From Desulfovibrio sp. (GTDB lineage: Bacteria; Desulfobacterota; Desulfovibrionia; Desulfovibrionales; Desulfovibrionaceae): a stretch of 10,080 bases of DNA. Location: the NCBI GenBank assembly GCA_020217165.1, contig JAIWOE010000137.1:1-10080 (forward strand), read 5' to 3'. Both the position numbers and the translations under genes were made by a program. Under the pieces are notes generated by a model that saw only the letters and a program-made list of their open reading frames with translations, was not told where the DNA came from and did no database searches. Shown piece after piece: positions 6,436-10,080 of the stretch (position 1 is its first letter; every line of letters begins with the position of its first letter).

Positions 6436-7965
6436 ATGCCCTCTCCCCATACCACCACCGAGAAAATCCTGCCCCTGGAGGTCCTGGCCGCCCGACTGGC
6501 CGTCCGTGAGGGCCGCACCGTGGTGCACTGCCACGGCGTCTTCGACCTCATGCACCTGGGGCACATCCGGCATTTTCAGGAAGCCCGGACGTTTGGCGAT
6601 GTGTTGGTGGTCACCGTGACCCCGGATGAGTTCGTGCACAAGGGACCGCACCGGCCGGTGTTCACCGCGGCCCTCAGGGCAGAGAGTATCGCCGCCTTGG
6701 CCTGCGTGGACTACGTGGCCGTGAACCGCTGGCCCACCGCCGTGGAGGCCATCGACCTGCTGCAGCCCGACGTGTACGTCAAAGGTTCAGAATATCAAGA
6801 TGTTGGCAACGATCCCACGGGCAGGATCGTGGATGAGGCCGCCGCCGTGGCCCGGCATGGCGGGCAGATCCGCTTCACCGACGACGTGGTCTTCAGCTCC
6901 TCCACCCTGCTGAACGATTTTTTCTCTCCTTTTCCCGAGCCGGTGCGGCAATACGTGCGCGAGGTGTCGCGCCGGTACGGGGCCCATGGCCTCCTGGCCT
7001 GGTTGGATCGCGCGGCCCAACTGCGGGTGCTGGCGGTGGGGGAGGTCGTCCTGGACGAATATGTCCTGTGCGATACCCTGGGCAAGTCCGGCAAGGAGCC
7101 CATCCTGGCGGCGCGGCAGGTGGAGTCGGAGTTGCACGCCGGCGGGGTGCTGGCCATCGCCAACCACCTGGCCGCCTTCACGCCGCAGGTGTCCGTGATA
7201 AGCACCCTGGGCCGGGAGGCGACGCAGGAATCCTTTGTCCGCCAGCACCTGCGGCCGGGGGTGACCCCGCACCTGCTGCGTCATGCCGGCCCCACCATCG
7301 TCAAACGACGCTACGTGGAGCGCTACCCGTTCCAGAAATTGTTCGAAGTCTATCAGATGCACGCCGGGGAGCAGCCGGCGGCGGACCGGGACGCCGTGCA
7401 TCAGGCCCTGGCAGACGCCCTGCCCGGGGCGGATCTGGTACTGGTGGCGGACTATGGTCACGGGCTGCTGGACGAGGCCGCCGTGGCCCTGGTGTGCGAG
7501 GAGGCTTCGTGTCTGGCCGTCAACGTCCAGCTCAATGCGGGCAATTTCGGCTTCAACACCATCGCCAAATATCCGCGGGCGGATTTTCTGTGCATCTCAG
7601 AAAACGAGCTGCGGCTGGCCCTGCGCAGCCAGGAGGGCGACCTGCGTACCCTGACGGAGCAGGCCTCCCGGCGGCAGCGCTGCCCCAGGCTGCTCGTCAC
7701 CCGGGGCAAGCAGGGGTGCCTGTGTTTTGATGCGGCCGAGGGCTTTTTTGAAATCCCCGCCTTCACCGGCAGGGTGGTGGATCGCGTGGGCTCCGGCGAC
7801 ACGGTGCTGGCCGTGGCCTCCCTGTGTGTATCCCAGGGGGCGCCCATGGAAGTAGCTGGATTCCTGGGCAATGTGGCCGGGGCCATGGCCGTGGGCACCG
7901 TGGGCAACCGCACGCCCCTGGACGGCGTGGCCCTGCGCAAGCACGTGATTGCCTTGCTGAAATAG
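6436..7965 (+). CDS. HldE-like fusion in reversed order: nucleotidyltransferase then PfkB kinase
   Basis: This 509-residue cytosolic protein joins the two activities of HldE/RfaE, which phosphorylates heptose 7-phosphate at O1 and then activates the 1-phosphate with a nucleotide. The N-terminal part (about 25-160) is a cytidylyltransferase-fold domain with HGVFDLMHLGH and its HxGH nucleotide site at residues 40-43, and YVKGSEY further on. From residue 196 a PfkB/ribokinase-type sugar kinase follows, with VLAVGEVVLDEY, the AGG turn (235-237), LVLVADYGHGLL, CISENELRLAL and DRVGSGDTVLA containing the probable catalytic base D455. In classical HldE the kinase comes first, so the order here is swapped. 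The ATG at 6436 has GAGGGAA upstream overlapping the epimerase stop, consistent with coupled translation. The likely role is making an NDP-activated sugar for the surface glycan. The substrate may be a heptose or another sugar phosphate. Confidence 0.87.
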   Translation: MPSPHTTTEKILPLEVLAARLAVREGRTVVHCHGVFDLMHLGHIRHFQEARTFGDVLVVTVTPDEFVHKGPHRPVFTAALRAESIAALACVDYVAVNRWPTAVEAIDLLQPDVYVKGSEYQDVGNDPTGRIVDEAAAVARHGGQIRFTDDVVFSSSTLLNDFFSPFPEPVRQYVREVSRRYGAHGLLAWLDRAAQLRVLAVGEVVLDEYVLCDTLGKSGKEPILAARQVESELHAGGVLAIANHLAAFTPQVSVISTLGREATQESFVRQHLRPGVTPHLLRHAGPTIVKRRYVERYPFQKLFEVYQMHAGEQPAADRDAVHQALADALPGADLVLVADYGHGLLDEAAVALVCEEASCLAVNVQLNAGNFGFNTIAKYPRADFLCISENELRLALRSQEGDLRTLTEQASRRQRCPRLLVTRGKQGCLCFDAAEGFFEIPAFTGRVVDRVGSGDTVLAVASLCVSQGAPMEVAGFLGNVAGAMAVGTVGNRTPLDGVALRKHVIALLK

Positions 7966-7971
7966 GATCAT

Positions 7972-8100
7972 ATGCGCATGTCCTCCATCATCAGCCCCGC
8001 CGACTACGGCCCCGTGGAGCTGGCCCACGCCTGCATGGCCCATTACCTGACGGATGTCCTCAAAGCGCAGGGCTCCAGGTCGCACGGAGAGGGAGCATGA
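7972..8100 (+). CDS. 42-aa frame resembling the C-terminus of a SIS-domain sugar isomerase
   Basis: This short frame starts at ATG 7972 (or ATG 7978), 6 nt after the kinase stop, with AGGA at 7964-7967. It ends in a TGA at 8098-8100 that overlaps the next ATG (8097) as ATGA. The segment PADYGPVELAHACMAHYLTDVL resembles the end of GmhA-like SIS-domain phosphosugar isomerases, which typically close with a PS-x-YG-x-VEDxH....H stretch contributing an active-site Glu/His. That resemblance is from recall, not from a search. The rest of a SIS protein (about 150-190 residues) is absent. It also lies in the same frame as the kinase gene, so it would join that protein if the amber stop were read. Alternatives are a genuine small protein or a translated spacer. 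The whole placement between two tightly spaced operon genes suggests it is at least translated. Confidence 0.4.
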   Translation: MRMSSIISPADYGPVELAHACMAHYLTDVLKAQGSRSHGEGA

Positions 8101-9257
8101 GCCGGGACGACCACCGCATCGACGGCCACAAGCTGCATCTGCATCCCGAGCGAGTAGCCGCCTGGCGCGCCGCCGGGGACGACTGGAGCCTCCTGCGACG
8201 GATCTATCCAATCTATCTGGAGATTTCCCCCATTGGCGCCTGCAATCATCGCTGCGTGTTCTGCGCCCTGGACTACATGGGCTACGCGCCCCACGCCCTG
8301 CCCGTGCCCCTCATGCGGGATCGTCTGGCGGAGATGGGCGCGGCCGGCGTCAAGAGCATCATGTTCGCCGGCGAGGGGGAACCCCTCCTGCACAAGGGCA
8401 TCCATGCCCTGGCCGACGCTGCCGTGACCGCGGGGATGGACATCGCCTTCACCACCAACGGCGTGTTTCTGGAAGAAGCTTTTTGTGAACAGACCCTGCC
8501 GCGCACGACCTGGGTCAAGGTCAGTTGCAACGCCGGCACGGCCGAGACCTACGCCCGGCTTCACGGCGCTTCTCCCCGGGATTTCCATCGCGTGCTGACC
8601 AACTGCGCCCGGGCGGTGCGCTGGCGGGAGCAGGTCAGGAGTGGCCAGGCCCCGCCATGCACCATCGGCCTGCAATTGCTCCTGCTGCCGGAAAACGCCG
8701 CGGAAGCGCCGGAGCTGGCCCGGCGGTGCCGTGACGAGCTGGGGGTGGATTATCTGGTCATCAAACCCTATTCCCAGCATCCCGCCAGCCATACCACCCG
8801 CTACGCCGGGCTGGACTATGCCGATCTGGAGCCCCTGGAAGAGGCCCTGGCAGCGCTGGAGGGGCCTGGGTTCCGCATCATCTTCCGCGCCGCGGCCATG
8901 GCCCGTCATGCCCGGCCCAAGACCTACGGCGTCTGCCAGGCCACGCCATTTTTCTGGGCGTATGTGACGGCCGCCGGCGAGGTCTGCACCTGTAGCGCCC
9001 ACCTGGGCGATGCGCGGTTTCACATCGGCAGTCTGCACGAGCAGGGGTTTCGGGAGATCTGGGAGGGCCCCCGCCGCCGCGAGAACTGGCGGCTGCTGGC
9101 AGGACTGGCCGGACTGGCCGGACTGGCCGGCGAGGCTCCGGAAGGCGCCAGCCGCGTCAACTGCCGCATCTACTGCCGCAACAACTGCCGCATGGACGCC
9201 GTGAACCAGTACCTGTGGGAGCTGCGTCACCCCGCGCCCCATGTCAACTTCATCTGA
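8097..9257 (+). CDS. Radical SAM protein with Cys-rich SPASM-like C-terminus
   Basis: The 386-residue product has the radical SAM [4Fe-4S] motif as C49-x3-C53-x2-C56 in CNHRCVFC, followed by CALDYMGY, the SAM-binding strand MFAGEGEPLL (GGEP-like motif) and TTNGVFL. The C-terminal region has six cysteines, C280, C297, C299, C356, C360 and C364, suited to one or two auxiliary iron-sulfur clusters. It ends in RMDAVNQYLWELRHP...HVNFI, a tail I associate with radical SAM proteins of polysaccharide clusters. It would reductively cleave SAM and carry out a radical step, perhaps sugar epimerisation, dehydration or tailoring. It could instead act on a small peptide, but no precursor peptide is evident. 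The ATG at 8097 overlaps the previous stop (ATGA), with GGAGAGGGA at 8086-8094, so translation is probably coupled. A 9-nt tandem repeat sits within the gene at 9102-9128. Confidence 0.88.
   Translation: MSRDDHRIDGHKLHLHPERVAAWRAAGDDWSLLRRIYPIYLEISPIGACNHRCVFCALDYMGYAPHALPVPLMRDRLAEMGAAGVKSIMFAGEGEPLLHKGIHALADAAVTAGMDIAFTTNGVFLEEAFCEQTLPRTTWVKVSCNAGTAETYARLHGASPRDFHRVLTNCARAVRWREQVRSGQAPPCTIGLQLLLLPENAAEAPELARRCRDELGVDYLVIKPYSQHPASHTTRYAGLDYADLEPLEEALAALEGPGFRIIFRAAAMARHARPKTYGVCQATPFFWAYVTAAGEVCTCSAHLGDARFHIGSLHEQGFREIWEGPRRRENWRLLAGLAGLAGLAGEAPEGASRVNCRIYCRNNCRMDAVNQYLWELRHPAPHVNFI
9102..9128 (+). repeat. Three tandem copies of a 9-nt unit inside the radical SAM gene
   Basis: GGACTGGCC occurs three times without interruption, and encodes a GLA repeat between the two C-terminal cysteine groups. 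Because the unit is a multiple of three, copy-number changes would lengthen or shorten a linker without breaking the frame. Confidence 0.9.
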
Positions 9258-9265
9258 GATTTCGT

Positions 9266-9271
9266 GGGAGG
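9266..9271 (+). promoter_or_regulatory. Ribosome-binding site deciding the last gene's start
   Basis: GGGAGG directly abuts an ATG at 9272, which is too close for normal initiation, but lies 9 nt before the in-frame ATG at 9281. The later ATG is therefore preferred; the choice changes the protein by three residues. Confidence 0.6.
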
Positions 9272-9280
9272 ATGCGCCCC

Positions 9281-10080
9281 ATGTCCGTCCCCTGTCCCCC
9301 TGGCCAGCCCGGCCGTTTCGCCTGGCTTGACGACGCCCGCCGCCGGCAGGTGGACGATCTCCTGGCCCGGCCCATGCCCCGCGGCCGGGGCCGCCTGCGT
9401 CACCGCACCCGGCCGCCGCACCTGGACTCCGCCATGGTGGACGGCCGACGGCATCTGGTGTTCGTCTGTTATTACGCCTACCCCAGCACCATCAAAAAAA
9501 GCGTGGTCCTGCGGAACACGGGCCGCTACCACACCACCCTGCTGGCCTGCTGCGTCCGAGAAGACCTGGAGGCCGAGGCCTGGTTCGACGCCGTGTACGA
9601 GGTGGAGCACTACGCCGAACTGCTGGAGCTGCTGGCCCATGCGCGGCCGGCGTCGGTGACGGCCTGCATCCAGCCGGCCCTGCTGGGGGCTGTGGTGCTG
9701 GAGGCCGTGCCCCCTGGCACGCGGGTGGTGGTGGATATCACCGACTCAAATTATTACATGCGCCAGGATCCGCAGCATCCGGACTCCCTGCTGGAGCGCG
9801 CGGTGCTGGCCCGGGCCCAGGCCTGGGTGCACAAGATGCCCCCGGCCGCCGTGGCGGCCCTCCGGCAGGCCTGGGCACTGCCGGCCCCGGTGGCGGTGCC
9901 CGATGTCCTGGCTCACAGCCTGCCCATGCGGCCGCTGTTTCAGGACGTCCCGCCGCCCCCCGCGCCGCCGCATGCCCCCTGGCGACTGGTGTACGCCGGC
10001 GGCATCATGCCCTGGCGGGCGGCCCTGCGCGACGGGCACGAACACATGCTCATGGACCCCATCGTCGAAGCCACGGCCGC
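9281..10080 (+). CDS. Probable GT-B glycosyltransferase (partial at window end)
   Basis: The frame is open from ATG 9281 to the window edge (266 full codons, no stop) and begins 23 nt after the radical SAM stop, so it continues the operon. The first 45 residues are basic and Arg-rich. From about residue 58 the fold becomes Rossmann-like: LVFVCYYAYPSTIKKSVVL, repeated strand-helix units, and VVVDITDSNYYM. Then comes WVHKMP and, near the end, WRLVYAGGIMPW, which resembles the start of the C-terminal GT-B domain of family-4 type glycosyltransferases (usually VYxGx). The product would transfer an activated sugar, fitting its neighbours. The nucleotide-binding E-x7-E region of such enzymes lies beyond the window, so the assignment is tentative. 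An uncharacterised GT-B-like protein of another family is the main alternative. Confidence 0.6.
   Translation, partial: MSVPCPPGQPGRFAWLDDARRRQVDDLLARPMPRGRGRLRHRTRPPHLDSAMVDGRRHLVFVCYYAYPSTIKKSVVLRNTGRYHTTLLACCVREDLEAEAWFDAVYEVEHYAELLELLAHARPASVTACIQPALLGAVVLEAVPPGTRVVVDITDSNYYMRQDPQHPDSLLERAVLARAQAWVHKMPPAAVAALRQAWALPAPVAVPDVLAHSLPMRPLFQDVPPPPAPPHAPWRLVYAGGIMPWRAALRDGHEHMLMDPIVEATA

Noticed and set aside
5241..6566. Upstream extension of the family-2 glycosyltransferase frame on the minus strand
   Set aside because: It is antisense to the epimerase and has no domain. A perfect ribosome-binding site and the normal GT2 N-terminus fix the start at 5240.
9746..10045. Minus-strand 99-codon frame near the right end
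   Set aside because: It is antisense to the well-supported glycosyltransferase-like frame running off the window, and its product is Gly/His/Arg-rich without motifs.
1..10080. CRISPR arrays, tRNA or rRNA genes, insertion sequences
   Set aside because: No regularly spaced repeats, no cloverleaf or rRNA-like segments and no transposase motifs were seen.

Overview
This is a GC-rich bacterial window (about two thirds G+C by eye, with strongly GC-biased third codon positions). It carries housekeeping genes, a chemotaxis receptor, and the start of a surface-polysaccharide gene cluster. The overall style suggests a Desulfovibrio-like member of the Desulfobacterota: a double-Cache chemoreceptor, an orphan family-3 periplasmic binding protein, and a glycan-cluster radical SAM protein. 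That placement is inference, because no rRNA or species marker is present.

Left part (1-1746). The 3' end of folD (one-carbon metabolism) is followed 17 nt later by tlyA, an S4-domain/FtsJ-type rRNA 2'-O-methyltransferase. tlyA runs into an oppositely oriented periplasmic solute-binding protein, with only 8 nt between the two stop codons.

Middle (1747-4205). A 315-nt divergent intergenic region separates the solute-binding protein from a methyl-accepting chemotaxis protein. It holds a good sigma70-like promoter for the receptor, with an ATTGTCA direct repeat spaced one helical turn, and a weaker candidate for the other side. The receptor has a membrane segment, a dCache domain, a second membrane segment, HAMP and a signalling domain. 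It is frameshifted exactly at the conserved hairpin tip of the signalling domain, in a way best explained by loss of 13 nt between two GGGG runs. A perfect 13-bp inverted repeat closes this section.

Right part (4206-10080). A minus-strand family-2 glycosyltransferase with an extra C-terminal domain is divergent from a tightly packed plus-strand operon. In order, the operon encodes: an extended-SDR sugar-nucleotide epimerase/dehydratase; a cytidylyltransferase-like plus PfkB-kinase fusion (both halves of HldE in reversed order); a 42-codon frame resembling only the C-terminus of a SIS-domain sugar-phosphate isomerase; a radical SAM protein with a Cys-rich SPASM-like tail; and a GT-B-like glycosyltransferase cut by the window end. 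Together they look like a route that makes and transfers an unusual NDP-activated sugar, possibly heptose-like, into a cell-surface glycan. The isomerase remnant and the uncommon fusion order are the most informative points. The actual sugar cannot be read from the sequence.
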